From Endozoicomonas_A sp049275935 (GTDB taxonomy: Bacteria; Pseudomonadota; Gammaproteobacteria; Pseudomonadales; Endozoicomonadaceae): 64,000 nucleotides of DNA. Within the stretch, counting starts at the first letter, position 1; each line of letters opens with the position of its first letter. A program made the position numbers and the translations under genes. The stretch is from positions 4,836,001-4,900,000 of the forward strand of contig NZ_CP184830.1 in NCBI RefSeq assembly GCF_049275935.1, in the 5' to 3' direction. The notes under the pieces are model-generated. The model was not told the DNA's origin. It saw only the letters and a program-made list of their open reading frames with translations, and did no database searches. This document shows positions 44,992-54,607 of this stretch, one piece after another.

Positions 44992-45386
44992 GATCTGCTC
45001 CCTCTGTATTCTTATCTCATAAAAACCTTTTGTATTTTAGATTTTTATCGGACTAACGATTCTGGTCTGAAAGAAGCCGTTGTTTTTCCACGATAAGATC
45101 CCTGAATTAAACGACTAAAAAAATTCAACATACATTCAGAGAATTGGCAGAGTAGCAAATCTGGAGGTTTCACATCAACCCATTTGTTTCCTATAGGAAA
45201 CGAGGTGGGTAAAAATTTATAAAAATCAATGATTTATAAGATTTCGGGGAAAGTAATGGTAACAGTGCTGCTGTCTTGTCCACTCTTGTATGAGCCCATT
45301 CATTCACGCTTGCACCACTTAATGTCATTGCATCTGGTAGTTGAGACTAAGCACCCAGCCATTAGGAATCGAATATTTCGTATGGT
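44992..45386. other. Gap upstream of sdaA
   Basis: 395 bp, AT-rich, holding the sdaA promoter and the tail end of the convergent-side bZIP-like gene. I looked for the conserved cores of a glycine riboswitch and did not find them. A TTTCCTATAGGAAA palindrome lies near 45188-45201. Confidence 0.35.
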
Positions 45387-46187
45387 CTAGCTGGCATCAT
45401 CATCGCTATCAAATATTGCTTGATCATCCAGTTCGAAGTACTCAGGAGCAGATGCAAATTCCTTCTTTGGCGGTATTTTCTCTGCACACTCGTCTTCATC
45501 CTCCGGGTCGCCCATTTTGTTAGAATCCCATTTATAATTGTCAGCAATTGGCACAAATCTCTCCCCTGGCAATACTCCTCTTAAAATCATATTTTCTGCT
45601 TTCCTTTCGGAAATGTGCTCTGCCATTTCAGTGTTCTTAACCTGCAGGTACAAATTCTCCATTTTAATGTTTTGCAATTCTTCTTCCAGGTATGCCATAC
45701 GAGTTTTTGCCTTTTGTCTGGCTCTTTGAGCAGACTCCCTGTTCTCAAGCCTTCTTGTTTCAGGTGATCTTGCTTTTTTATTCCTTGACTTCTTGCTTCT
45801 GACTGCTGCGGATGAAGAAGGCCCTGTTGCTGTTTCGACTTCTACGACACAAGCTACCTGAACAACTTGATCAAGCTGGCAGGTAGTGATGGAGCTCCAA
45901 CTCGATAGGCTCTTGCCTGTCAATGAATAATTCTGCGGGCAAATCGATATTTTCTTTGCAGGAGGCTGTGGGTTGACGTAAGAAGTTGCCACCCTTTCCA
46001 GAACAGGCATTTTTTCTATGGTCGTCAGAGTATCAGTAAGCTCCTGCGAAAGTTCGGCATAACAATGATCCAGATCCACAATACTGCATTTTGCATCAGC
46101 CTTATCAGTTTCATCACTACTGCCCTCAGCGTCTTTTGTCGACACAAGATTCAATGAGGAAGTGCTCGGAGTCGAAGATATATTCAT
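45387..46187 (-). CDS. Protein with a eukaryotic-type bZIP domain
   Basis: 266 aa. Residues 131-163 are a Lys/Arg-rich basic region including RRLENRESAQRARQKAK. The bZIP spacing is exact: N149-x7-R157-x9-L167, then I174, L181 and M188 at heptad intervals, predicting a dimeric coiled coil to about residue 203. This is the DNA-contact signature of eukaryotic bZIP transcription factors. The N-terminal 130 residues are Ser/Thr-rich and acidic. The C-terminal 45 are strongly acidic (PEDEDE, FDSDDDAS), like an activation domain. The Lys/Arg run could serve as a nuclear-localisation signal. There is no Sec signal; the MNISSTPSTSS start would suit type III export. I know of no bacterial family like it. 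DNA binding and host targeting are inferred. Confidence 0.75.
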   Translation of the reverse strand: MNISSTPSTSSLNLVSTKDAEGSSDETDKADAKCSIVDLDHCYAELSQELTDTLTTIEKMPVLERVATSYVNPQPPAKKISICPQNYSLTGKSLSSWSSITTCQLDQVVQVACVVEVETATGPSSSAAVRSKKSRNKKARSPETRRLENRESAQRARQKAKTRMAYLEEELQNIKMENLYLQVKNTEMAEHISERKAENMILRGVLPGERFVPIADNYKWDSNKMGDPEDEDECAEKIPPKKEFASAPEYFELDDQAIFDSDDDAS

Positions 46188-46759
46188 TGTTGCTGTCTCT
46201 GTTTATTTATGACTCATAAAACCTAGACACTCTCCATACATGGAATGTTCCGTTTCTGACAGTAAATCTGACAACTTTGTTATAGGGAGAGTGGGTACTC
46301 GCCAGCAGTTACAACTGCAAGCTTATTAACTCAATCTGAATGATTCCCGCCTTTGAGGCTGTCGCAAAACTCCAACATCAGGGGAGGTATGCATTCCCAC
46401 GCAAAGCGAGGGTGTCGCAAAACTCTGGTTCCCGCCTTCACCCCCGTCATTCCCGATTTCATTCTCGTCATTCCCGCGAAGGCGGGAATCCACACTGACT
46501 CACCACCAGAACCATACTGCCCGGTGCTCCCCTGGCCTTGTCATCCCCGAGAAGGCAGAGATCCACCGTTGGCGCTGGATTCCCGCCTTCGCGGGAATGA
46601 CGAACTCAGAGCATGGGAACGAGCTGTTGGAGTTTTGCGACACCCTCAGAGCGTGGGAACGAGTTGTTAAATAGAAAAATCCTGAGTTTTGATTAATATT
46701 GAAAGTTTGGCTTCGTTCTGGCTACAGAGGTTGTAGCTGTTGAGAGGAATTCCGTCATT
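46188..46759. other. Gap between the bZIP-like and ankyrin-like genes
   Basis: About 570 bp between divergent genes, half of it filled by the MITE copy at 46355-46647. The remainder should hold the two promoters. Confidence 0.45.
46355..46647. mobile_element. MITE-like element, family C, copy 2 (compound)
   Basis: 46408-46647 matches the element at 11684-11952 closely, with the same 17-bp terminal inverted repeats and the same inner ATTCCCGCGAAGGCGGGAAT pair. Immediately to its left, 46355-46407 begins with another end (GAGGCTGTCGCAAAACTCC). This suggests insertion of one copy next to or into another. No clear target duplication is visible here. Confidence 0.75.
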
Positions 46760-47563
46760 ATGAAACACTCCGCTTCCTATCTATTGCCTTTGATGTCCAC
46801 TTTAACTTTACAGTCAGGCTTTACTCAGGTTTTCGATTCGTCGCTGCCTCCAACTCCAGCGATGGCTGGACGGTTATGGGCGGGTGCTTTATTTTTAGGT
46901 GCCGGGCTTGATAGCTCAAGGATCATGCCGAGTTCAAGCGCGCCATATAGCAGTAGTGAAGATGACAGTCCGTTTACCTTTACGGTTAGGTTGGCCCCAT
47001 CGAGTACAGGCAGTTATGCTGAAAGCACCACTGCTGGAAGCACAGAAACAATTTCATCAAATGATTATTCTTTAGCAACATTCAATTCAGGGTTTCCGGT
47101 AGCATCCGCGACTACACATGTTGCAGCGAGCGGTTCTGACACAGTATTACTGACCTCGGATCCAGGTTTGGTAGTAATAGCAAGTCAGAAGAGAGCCGTT
47201 GACGAAGAATTAATGGAGGCGGTAAGTAATTATGATTTTGAAAGAGTTGAAGACTGTTTGAACAGAGGAGCTGATCCAAGTTACAGGCAGGCCACAGATC
47301 AGGACGATCCAAACGGGTTTATACAACCGATTACGCCTTTAAGATTAGTAATGTTTCGTATTTCAGACTGTGAATTAAATGATGAGGATTTGAGAGAGTT
47401 TTATAAAATCGCCAGATGCCTTTTAGATCACGGAGCAGACCCCAAACCAGCCATAAAAATAGCAGAAGAGAGATATGGAAAATATGAAGATGCTTTGGGA
47501 GGCGACGCTGATGAGGTGTTTATGGATATATGGAGAATTGTACACAATGCCGGAACGCAATAA
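46760..47563 (+). CDS. Secreted protein with ankyrin-type repeats
   Basis: A 267-aa protein. A moderately hydrophobic N-terminus (residues 1-50) could be a signal or membrane segment. A Ser/Thr-rich stretch follows (about 50-130), then two ankyrin-like units: LMEAVSNYDFERVEDCLNRG with ADPSYRQA, and IARCLLDHGADPKPAIKIA. Ankyrin repeats mediate protein contacts and are common in effectors of symbionts. An insertion of about 30 residues separates the two units, so the count is uncertain. It is AT-rich like the neighbouring bZIP gene and convergent with preA. Confidence 0.65.
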   Translation: MKHSASYLLPLMSTLTLQSGFTQVFDSSLPPTPAMAGRLWAGALFLGAGLDSSRIMPSSSAPYSSSEDDSPFTFTVRLAPSSTGSYAESTTAGSTETISSNDYSLATFNSGFPVASATTHVAASGSDTVLLTSDPGLVVIASQKRAVDEELMEAVSNYDFERVEDCLNRGADPSYRQATDQDDPNGFIQPITPLRLVMFRISDCELNDEDLREFYKIARCLLDHGADPKPAIKIAEERYGKYEDALGGDADEVFMDIWRIVHNAGTQ

Positions 47564-47583
47564 ATCCAGCAGGCTCAAATGAC

Positions 47584-48822
47584 CTACAGCTCTGGATTTG
47601 AGCCAGGAAGACTGATCATCGTGATGCACCCCTCAACGGGACAGGTGATCTGACAAAGGTTGCAACCGACGCACTCCCCCGGAATGATTTCAAAGGTTCG
47701 GTCTTTTCCGTCATCAGATGTTTGCAAGGCTATGGCCTGATGTTCAGTATCTTCGCAGGCCGCAAAACAACGGCCACACCGGATACAATGACTCTGGTCA
47801 ATATGAGCAACACTTTTGTAGCTCAGATCCAGTCTGTTCCAGTCAGTAAGGCTGGCAACGGCAGCCCCACGAAATTCAGACAGCGCCTGATAACCTTTCT
47901 GATCCATCCATCTTGAGAGTCCGTCAACCAGTTCATCAATGATCTTGAATCCATTCAGCATCACCGCTGTGCAGACTTGCAGGCTTGTTGCCCCCAGTGA
48001 CAGATATTCTGCAGCATCCCGCCAGGTCGTGATTCCGCCCATGGCGGATATCGTGAGTTTGGCTGTTTCATCGTGTCGTGCCAGTTGTCCCACCATATTC
48101 AGGGCAACAGGTTTGACGGCCTCGCCGCTATAACCACCGCTGGTGTAATAATTGCCGACGGCCGGGTAGCCGACCATGGTATCGAGATTGATGCTGGTAA
48201 TGGAGTTAATGGTATTGATCAGTGACACCGCATCTGCTCCACCTGCAAGAGCGGCACTGGCTGTCTGGACAATATCGGTGACATTAGGCGTCAGTTTAAC
48301 AATAACCGGCAGTCGTGTATGTTGTTTACACCATCCGGTGACTTTGGTAATGAGTTCGGGGACTTGCCCTACCGCCGCGCCCATACCGAGCTCCGGCATG
48401 CCATGGGGGCAACCAAAATTGAGTTCGACGCCGTCACAGCCGGTTGCTTCAACCTGATTGAGAATACGTTGCCAGCTCGCTTCTTCGCAGGGCACCATCA
48501 GAGAGACAATTAAAGCCCGATCGGGCCAGTCTTTTTTGGTCTGTTTGATTTCATCCAGATTGACTTGTAACGGGCGATCTGAAATCAGCTCAATGTTATT
48601 GATGCCCAGAATCCGCCCGTGAGTATCCCGATGAGCAGAGTACCTTGAGCAAACATTGGTCGGCGCCGGGTCTTCACCCAGAGTTTTCCATACGGCACCT
48701 CCCCAGCCTGCCGAAAATGCCCGGTAAATGTTGTATGCCTTATCCGTGGGCGGTGCTGAGGCTAACCAGAATGGATTGGGGGACCGAATCCCGAGAAAAC
48801 CGGTGCTAAGGTCTGCCATCAT
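47584..48822 (-). CDS. preA: NAD-dependent dihydropyrimidine dehydrogenase subunit PreA
   Basis: The 412-aa catalytic subunit that reduces uracil and thymine to dihydro forms. An FMN-binding TIM barrel (LSTGFLGIRSPNPFWLASAP) holds NFGCPHGM, with the active-site region. Two 4Fe-4S clusters follow near the C-terminus (CIRCGRCFAAC and CVGCNLCQITCPVEGC). It starts 10 bp after preT. The later catabolic genes, dihydropyrimidinase and ureidopropionase, are not in the window. codA at the far right also handles pyrimidines. Confidence 0.94.
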   Translation of the reverse strand: MMADLSTGFLGIRSPNPFWLASAPPTDKAYNIYRAFSAGWGGAVWKTLGEDPAPTNVCSRYSAHRDTHGRILGINNIELISDRPLQVNLDEIKQTKKDWPDRALIVSLMVPCEEASWQRILNQVEATGCDGVELNFGCPHGMPELGMGAAVGQVPELITKVTGWCKQHTRLPVIVKLTPNVTDIVQTASAALAGGADAVSLINTINSITSINLDTMVGYPAVGNYYTSGGYSGEAVKPVALNMVGQLARHDETAKLTISAMGGITTWRDAAEYLSLGATSLQVCTAVMLNGFKIIDELVDGLSRWMDQKGYQALSEFRGAAVASLTDWNRLDLSYKSVAHIDQSHCIRCGRCFAACEDTEHQAIALQTSDDGKDRTFEIIPGECVGCNLCQITCPVEGCITMISLPGSNPEL

Positions 48823-48832
48823 CTTTTACTGC

Positions 48833-50182
48833 CTATACTTCGAGCGGTTGCAGAAACCGGTTGATGGCTTCAGCAGCCAGTTTGCCATGCTGGACTGCAT
48901 GGACGGTGAGATCTTCCCCGTTATCAACACAGTCGCCTCCTGCCCAGACATTACCGATAGAGGTTCTGAATTGATCGTCCACTCTGATTTTTCCGTTCTG
49001 ACTTCTGGCGAGCTTTCCAGAAGAAAAGCACTCTGCTGTTATTGTCTGGCCAATGGCCTTGTAAACCCGGTCAGCGGGAATTACTCTCAGCTCGCCGGTT
49101 TCAAGCAGCTGGCCAGCAGAGTCCTGAGTTGTTTTCACAAAACGAACACCATGCAATTGCCCGGCTTTTGTCTCAAAACCTTTGGGTTTCAGCCAGGGAA
49201 TAATGCGAACACCGCTTTCTTTTGCGAATGATTGTTCATGATGAGTGGCTGACATCTGTTGAAGACCTCTTCGATAAGCGATCGTCACTTCATCGGCTCC
49301 CAGTCGGCGCATCTGGCTGGCCACATCAATGGCTGTATTACCGCCGCCGATCACAACGACCTTTGAAGCTACGGGCAGTTCGGCGAGGTTTTTGGTTTGA
49401 CGAACGGTTTCAATGGTGCCAAGCGCTTCCTGGATACCTCCGGATTGCTCACAGGGCAATCCAATGGCTTTCGCAGACCCCAGTCCAATGCCAAGAAAGA
49501 CGGCATCAAACTGAATGGTCAGGTCGGCAAGCTGTTGCGCAAGGTCGATTCTGCGTCCTGTCTCAAGGTTTATGCCGCCGATTTCGAAAATGAATCGGAT
49601 TTCCTCCTGGGCATAATCCTCTACCAGTTTGTAAGCGGCTATGCCGTACTCATTGAGCCCGCCGGGTTTGTCATGAGCCTCGAACAGGGTGATGTCATGT
49701 CCCAGTCTGGCTAGTTTGTGTGCACAGGCCAGACCGGCAGGGCCCGCGCCAATAACGGCGACGTTTTGGCCTGTTTTCTGAGCGCGGATAAATGGGTGAG
49801 AAGCTTTTTGCCGGTGATCAATGGCATACCTTTGCAAGCGACCAATCATCACCGGTTTACATTCTGGCGAGTGGTTTCGAACGCAAGCCTGCTCACAAAG
49901 GACTTCTGTTGGACAGACCCGGGCACAGCTCCCCCCCAGAATGTTTTCTTCCAGAATAACCCGGGCGGCACCGTCTTCATTATGATCAGCGATTCGGTGG
50001 ATAAACGAGGGAATATTGATACCTGTCGGGCAGGCAGAAATGCAGGGGGCATCGTGACAATAAAGGCAACGACTGGCTTCCATATTGGCCTGATAGCACG
50101 ATAACGGAGGCTTGATATCGGAAAAGTTCTCCTGATAAACCTCGTCAGACATTCGATGGTTCCTGATATCTTTACTGGTCAT
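48833..50182 (-). CDS. preT: NAD-dependent dihydropyrimidine dehydrogenase subunit PreT
   Basis: A 449-aa flavoprotein resembling the GltD small subunit. It passes electrons from NADH to PreA. N-terminal Cys motifs for 4Fe-4S clusters (CLYCHDAPCISACPTGI and CARVCPTEVLCEQACVR) precede an FAD fold (VIGAGPAGLACAHKLARLG) and an NAD fold (VVIGGGNTAIDVA). It is co-transcribed with preA and probably with the symporter gene 210 bp upstream. Confidence 0.94.
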   Translation of the reverse strand: MTSKDIRNHRMSDEVYQENFSDIKPPLSCYQANMEASRCLYCHDAPCISACPTGINIPSFIHRIADHNEDGAARVILEENILGGSCARVCPTEVLCEQACVRNHSPECKPVMIGRLQRYAIDHRQKASHPFIRAQKTGQNVAVIGAGPAGLACAHKLARLGHDITLFEAHDKPGGLNEYGIAAYKLVEDYAQEEIRFIFEIGGINLETGRRIDLAQQLADLTIQFDAVFLGIGLGSAKAIGLPCEQSGGIQEALGTIETVRQTKNLAELPVASKVVVIGGGNTAIDVASQMRRLGADEVTIAYRRGLQQMSATHHEQSFAKESGVRIIPWLKPKGFETKAGQLHGVRFVKTTQDSAGQLLETGELRVIPADRVYKAIGQTITAECFSSGKLARSQNGKIRVDDQFRTSIGNVWAGGDCVDNGEDLTVHAVQHGKLAAEAINRFLQPLEV

Positions 50183-50392
50183 AAAAAAGACTCCTGACCG
50201 GTAACTGAAACGACAGGTTCTGGAATAGTAGCAGTGACAGGGCTGTCGGGTAGCGCTTTTTTATGGCCCTCTGAATATGTTTCAGGGTTTGGGTAAGGCG
50301 TGAAGTACTCAAGAATGAGAGGGTGGGAAAGAAAGCTGCAAACAGATGGTCGATCTGTTTGCAGCTTCGTTGGAGCTGATTAGAGGCACTGT

Positions 50393-51763
50393 TTACTCAG
50401 TCACTGCCTCTGATGCTTCAGATTGCTTGCCGAAGTATTCACGCACCAGCTTGAATACAACGGGGCTTAGCAGCGCCAGGGCAATCAGGTTGGGAATAGC
50501 CATCATAGCGTTCATAGTGTCAGCTACAAGCCAGATGAAATCCAGGCTCACAGTAGCGCCCACTGGAACGGCGACAATCCAAAGGAAGCGATAGGCTTTT
50601 ACCGCTCTTGGGCCCATCAGGAATACTATGCAACGCTCGCCGTAGAAGCTCCAGCCCAGAATGGTTGTAAAGGCGAAGATAGCCAGAGAAATGGCAACCA
50701 CATAGTTACCGACACCCGGCAGTGCCTCAGCAAATGCGGCAGAAGTTAACGCGGCCCCTGTCGCACCTGAGGTCCAGGCACCGGAAGTAATGATGACCAG
50801 GCCGGTGATGGAGCAGACGATGAGTGTGTCCAGGAAAGTACCCAGCATGGCAATCAGGCCCTGACGAACGGGGTCGTTGGTTTTTGCTGCCGCGTGAGCG
50901 ATAGGCGCAGAACCCAGACCGGCTTCGTTAGAAAACACACCACGAGCGACACCAAAGCGGATAGCAGCCCATACCGCAGCGCCAGCAAAACCACCGGTAG
51001 CCGCAGTAGGTGTAAAGGCGTGGGTGAAGACCAGGCTCAGGGCGGCAGGAATTTGCTCAGCATTGATAGCCAGAACAACCAGACCGGCGACCAGGTAGGC
51101 AATGGCCATCAGGGGAACCAGAGTACTGGCCACCGCGCCAATTCTACGGATGCCGCCAATCAGTACAGCACCTACCAGGAACATCAGAATAAAACCGGTC
51201 ACGACGGGAGGCAGGTTGAAGTTACTTTGCAGGACGTCAGCCACCGAGTTGGACTGAACGGTGTTGCCGATACCGAAGCCGGCGATCGCACCGAAAATAG
51301 CGAAGGCTGTACCCAGCCATGCCCAGCGTGAACCCAGACCATTCTTGATGTAGTACATAGGGCCACCGTAGTGCTTGCCGTTTTCGTCGACCTCACGGTA
51401 TTTTACGGCCAATACAGCTTCCGAGAATTTGGTGGCCATACCCACCAGAGCAGTACACCACATCCAGAACAGCGCACCGGGACCCCCCATGAAGACGGCC
51501 GTTGCAACACCGGCAATGTTACCGGTACCGATGGTGGCAGAAAGGGCGGTCATCAGGGCCTGGAAAGGAGGGATTTCACCGGAGTCGCCGGACCCGGCAC
51601 TGCGGCCTTGCCAGAGGAGTTTAAAGCCGGTGCCCAGCTTCAGGATGGGCATCAGTCGCAGGCCCAGCATCAGGAATAGTCCTATCCCCAGCATGAGGAC
51701 CAGCATCATGGGTCCCCAAACGACGCCATTAATGGCACCGATGATTTCGGTCAGTGTTTCCAT
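50393..51763 (-). CDS. Alanine/Na+ symporter family protein (AGCS)
   Basis: A 456-aa inner-membrane carrier with about eleven helices. ALMTALSATIGTGNIAGVATA and GGPGALFWMW are the family signature. Members carry alanine or glycine with Na+, which would suit an organism using a Na+-pumping Nqr. It precedes preT-preA, so it may instead serve a pyrimidine-derived amino compound such as beta-alanine; that is a guess from context. It is divergent from the XRE-cupin regulator at 52051, a likely controller. Confidence 0.9.
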   Translation of the reverse strand: METLTEIIGAINGVVWGPMMLVLMLGIGLFLMLGLRLMPILKLGTGFKLLWQGRSAGSGDSGEIPPFQALMTALSATIGTGNIAGVATAVFMGGPGALFWMWCTALVGMATKFSEAVLAVKYREVDENGKHYGGPMYYIKNGLGSRWAWLGTAFAIFGAIAGFGIGNTVQSNSVADVLQSNFNLPPVVTGFILMFLVGAVLIGGIRRIGAVASTLVPLMAIAYLVAGLVVLAINAEQIPAALSLVFTHAFTPTAATGGFAGAAVWAAIRFGVARGVFSNEAGLGSAPIAHAAAKTNDPVRQGLIAMLGTFLDTLIVCSITGLVIITSGAWTSGATGAALTSAAFAEALPGVGNYVVAISLAIFAFTTILGWSFYGERCIVFLMGPRAVKAYRFLWIVAVPVGATVSLDFIWLVADTMNAMMAIPNLIALALLSPVVFKLVREYFGKQSEASEAVTE

Positions 51764-52050
51764 TATGAAACTTCACTCCACGCTATTGGATGTTCTGTTA
51801 TTATTTTCAGGTCTTTGTTATAGGACACCACAGGGTGTCAGCTCAGACAGATGATCAGGGTCAGGACGAGACCTGCAGTACAAAGGTTTCTTATCCTGAC
51901 GGTACGCCTAACTTAATGAATTAATTGAGTAAATACAACGCTGAATGTTTTTTGACAGATTTTAGGGGAATTTAATTTCCGGGTAGCTTATTTCTTTTTA
52001 CGGGAAGCTTATATAGTATCGAGTACGTCTGGAAGTAGAGATAACTATAA

Positions 52051-52698
52051 ATGTCAGAACAGGAAATATCAGAGCAGGCGCACTTTCTGAAGCAGGAAAA
52101 ACAGTCGGTCATCATCTCCCGCAGTAACAGGGAGGCTGCTGTTGAGCCGTTGCAACTGGGACAGCGAGTCCGTGAAATCCGTCTGAGCCTCAATCTGACA
52201 CTGGAAGAAGCCAGCCAGAAAACCGGTCTGGCCCGATCAACCCTCTCCAAAATAGAAAATGAGCAGATATCGCCCACCTTTACTGCTGTGACCAAACTGG
52301 TCAGGGGTCTGGGTATTGATATCCCCCAGTTGTTCACCCAACCTTCGGAAAAGAAGGCCGCCAGCGGTCGCCGGGACATTACCCGAAAAGGGCAGGGGCG
52401 CCCACACCCCACCACCACTTACGAACATGAGCTGCTGGCGACTGAGTTGTCGGGCAAGAAGATGGTGCCCTTCAAAACGACGGTTTGTGCCCGGTCATTT
52501 GAGGATTATCAGGATTGGGTAAGGCATGAGGGTGAGGAATTTTTGCTGGTTCTCAGTGGCAAAATCATGCTCTACACAGAGTTTTATCAACCGGTAGAAC
52601 TCAATGAGGGTGATAGCACCTATTACGATGCCGAGATGGGACATGCTCTGATTTCTCTCAGTGAGGAAGATGCCGTTATTCTCTGGGTGACCGCCTGA
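52051..52698 (+). CDS. XRE-family regulator with C-terminal cupin domain
   Basis: A 215-aa regulator. The helix-turn-helix is at about residues 35-90 (LGQRVREIRLSLNLTLEEAS, then GLARSTLSKIENEQISPTF). A cupin sensor occupies about 130-213 (HEGEEFLLVLSGKIMLY, then GDSTYYDAEMGHALI). Proteins of this type control amino-acid or polyamine metabolism and bind a small ligand in the cupin. It is divergent from the symporter-preT-preA genes by 287 bp, a common regulator-target layout. Part of its 3' end recurs as a remnant at 54331. Confidence 0.88.
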   Translation: MSEQEISEQAHFLKQEKQSVIISRSNREAAVEPLQLGQRVREIRLSLNLTLEEASQKTGLARSTLSKIENEQISPTFTAVTKLVRGLGIDIPQLFTQPSEKKAASGRRDITRKGQGRPHPTTTYEHELLATELSGKKMVPFKTTVCARSFEDYQDWVRHEGEEFLLVLSGKIMLYTEFYQPVELNEGDSTYYDAEMGHALISLSEEDAVILWVTA

Positions 52699-52840
52699 CC
52701 TGCCTTTCCTGATGCGTGGCGTATTCAGCCCGCTTGTCTAAACTTATCCGTTTCATTGAGCCCTTGGCAATTTGTTGAGTCAAATTTCATAAAGGCCAAG
52801 CACTTATGGCTTCATTCATCGCCCTGATTTCGAGGTTTTT

Positions 52841-54322
52841 ATGATTCGGACTCTTAAAGCCCTGTTGTTTTCATCTGTCACGCTGCTTTGCTCACCGAAT
52901 TCACAAGCTAAGGAAACATTGGTGTTTCAGCTTGGAGCGGTCAACAGCGACGGTAACGCAGTTGTTATCGAAAGCAGGCCCGATAGCAAGGCTTGGAAAA
53001 CGGTTTTTAATGGCAATCTTCCCGGTTGTCTGATGAATGAATTTACCAATATTCCCCTGACCAGCAAAACTATGGCTCATCGTTACAGTCTGAGCTCTTT
53101 TCACATGCCTCTGGGAAACAACCGGTTTGCTTTTGGTTGTTCTAACGGTTTGGTGTTTGTTGGGGGCGAAGGAGAGGAGCCTTTCTCGGTAAATTCTCCA
53201 TCTCCTAATCTTGGTTACTTCAATTTATCCTATGCCAACTCGCCTGTTTATCTCGCCTACAGTGCCGAATTTAATCAGCGCTACAAGAAAAACTGGTTGT
53301 TTGCCGCCCAGCATGGACACCTGTTTATTATCGATATCGACAAGAGGCAGCTGGTTAGGTTTCCGCACTGGATAGAAGGAAACTACCTCTCTATGTGGGA
53401 TTTCCGCATGGGTGTTGATTACTCTATGCCCATGACCGGGCTGGATATCTACCAGGACAAAAAAGGGACTTTCCATGTGTTGGGTGTCATGCAAAGAAAT
53501 CTGAAGAAAAAAAAGCGTTATTATTCCAGAGCACTCCTGCAACATGTAACGCTCGAAGATGGAATCCCTTACAGCTATTGGGATGATATTGACGATGAAT
53601 CGATCAACAGGGCAGGAGATGGTCTGTTACAGTTTGGTGAAACCCTGTTTATAGCAGATGAAGAAAATGGGATACACCACCCTGGTACGAATACCTCTTT
53701 AAGAGGAGACCTCAGTGGCCTCAATGTTGACCCTTATACCCGGGCAATGGTGCTAAGGGGCAGGCATCATCAGCTGGTTATTGTTCGATACCCTGAAGAA
53801 CCCGTAAACGTGCCTTATATCGGTGCTTGGGGAAAATTGGTGAGCTCAAAAAAACTGGATGGCAAAGAGCCTCCATTGCTTAAAGATGGTTATTCCAAGA
53901 CATTCAGAGTCAACCATGACTTTCAGTATGATTCTGATCTACTGACGGTCACTGAAGATAAGAAGAAACACTATGCGCATCACCATATGATCAGTATGAA
54001 AAAAGGCATTATCTTTTCTGCAGAAGCAGACTCCGAAGGTTTTGGGCAGTACGTCTATCAATGCGATACCGGTCTGACCTCTGGAGAAGCCTGGAAAAAA
54101 GGTGCCTGGATAGAGCCCAGGCAATGCAATTGGGAAAAAGCTTCTGCCAGATTCACCCGGCCCGACAAGCTGGAGGGGCTGAACTATCGATTAACCGGAT
54201 TGAACTACTACCATTCCTTCACGGCCCGAGTGATGGACGAAATCCATTTCTTCAGCGATCGGGTGGAGGACGAAACGGGCGTTATTTATCCCAATGATCC
54301 TAAGCCAAGAGATGAACTCTAA
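52841..54322 (+). CDS. Secreted protein of unknown function, paralogue 1, ending RDEL
   Basis: 493 aa. A Sec signal peptide (MIRTLKALLFSSVTLLCSPN, then SQA before KET) leads a mature protein with no family I recognise. Regularly spaced short hydrophobic strands (LVFQLGAV, FAFGCSNGLVFVGGEGEE, WLFAAQHGHLFIIDID) hint at a beta-propeller. Cysteines and a HHHMISMKKG motif are conserved with the adjacent paralogue. The last four residues, RDEL, equal the C-terminus of the second copy and match a variant of the eukaryotic ER-retrieval signal. It probably arose with the second gene by tandem duplication (units beginning at 52382 and 54331). Confidence 0.75.
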   Translation: MIRTLKALLFSSVTLLCSPNSQAKETLVFQLGAVNSDGNAVVIESRPDSKAWKTVFNGNLPGCLMNEFTNIPLTSKTMAHRYSLSSFHMPLGNNRFAFGCSNGLVFVGGEGEEPFSVNSPSPNLGYFNLSYANSPVYLAYSAEFNQRYKKNWLFAAQHGHLFIIDIDKRQLVRFPHWIEGNYLSMWDFRMGVDYSMPMTGLDIYQDKKGTFHVLGVMQRNLKKKKRYYSRALLQHVTLEDGIPYSYWDDIDDESINRAGDGLLQFGETLFIADEENGIHHPGTNTSLRGDLSGLNVDPYTRAMVLRGRHHQLVIVRYPEEPVNVPYIGAWGKLVSSKKLDGKEPPLLKDGYSKTFRVNHDFQYDSDLLTVTEDKKKHYAHHHMISMKKGIIFSAEADSEGFGQYVYQCDTGLTSGEAWKKGAWIEPRQCNWEKASARFTRPDKLEGLNYRLTGLNYYHSFTARVMDEIHFFSDRVEDETGVIYPNDPKPRDEL

Positions 54323-54330
54323 CAGGACTC

Positions 54331-54449
54331 CCCGAAAAGGGCAGGGGCGCCCACACCCTATGAGCTATGAACATGAACTGCTGGCTACCGGGTTGTTGGG
54401 CAAGAAGGTGGTGTCCTGCAAAACGACGGTCTGTGCCCGATCAGCCTGA
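54331..54449 (+). pseudogene. Remnant of the XRE-cupin regulator gene, created by tandem duplication
   Basis: In frame this reads RKGQGRPHPMSYEHELLATG and on to TVCARSA then stop. It corresponds to the middle of the regulator at 52382-52497 fused to its last codons, with an in-frame 195-bp deletion (52498-52692 of the original). The downstream spacer is also duplicated. It has no start codon or helix-turn-helix and is a duplication scar. Confidence 0.85.
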
Positions 54450-54607
54450 CCTGCCTTTCTTAACTTTTGCAGTGTGTGGCCTATTTAGCCCGCTCGTCTA
54501 AAATTGTCGGTTTCATTGAACCCTTGGCAATTTACTGAGTCAAAACTCATAGAGGCCATTTATTTGTGGTTAGGTACTTACATTATTACCCTGATAAGGA
54601 GGTTTGT

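Noticed and set aside
43440..45386. Glycine riboswitch upstream of gcvP or sdaA
   Set aside because: I looked for the conserved aptamer cores on the minus strand and did not see them. A covariance-model search would settle it.
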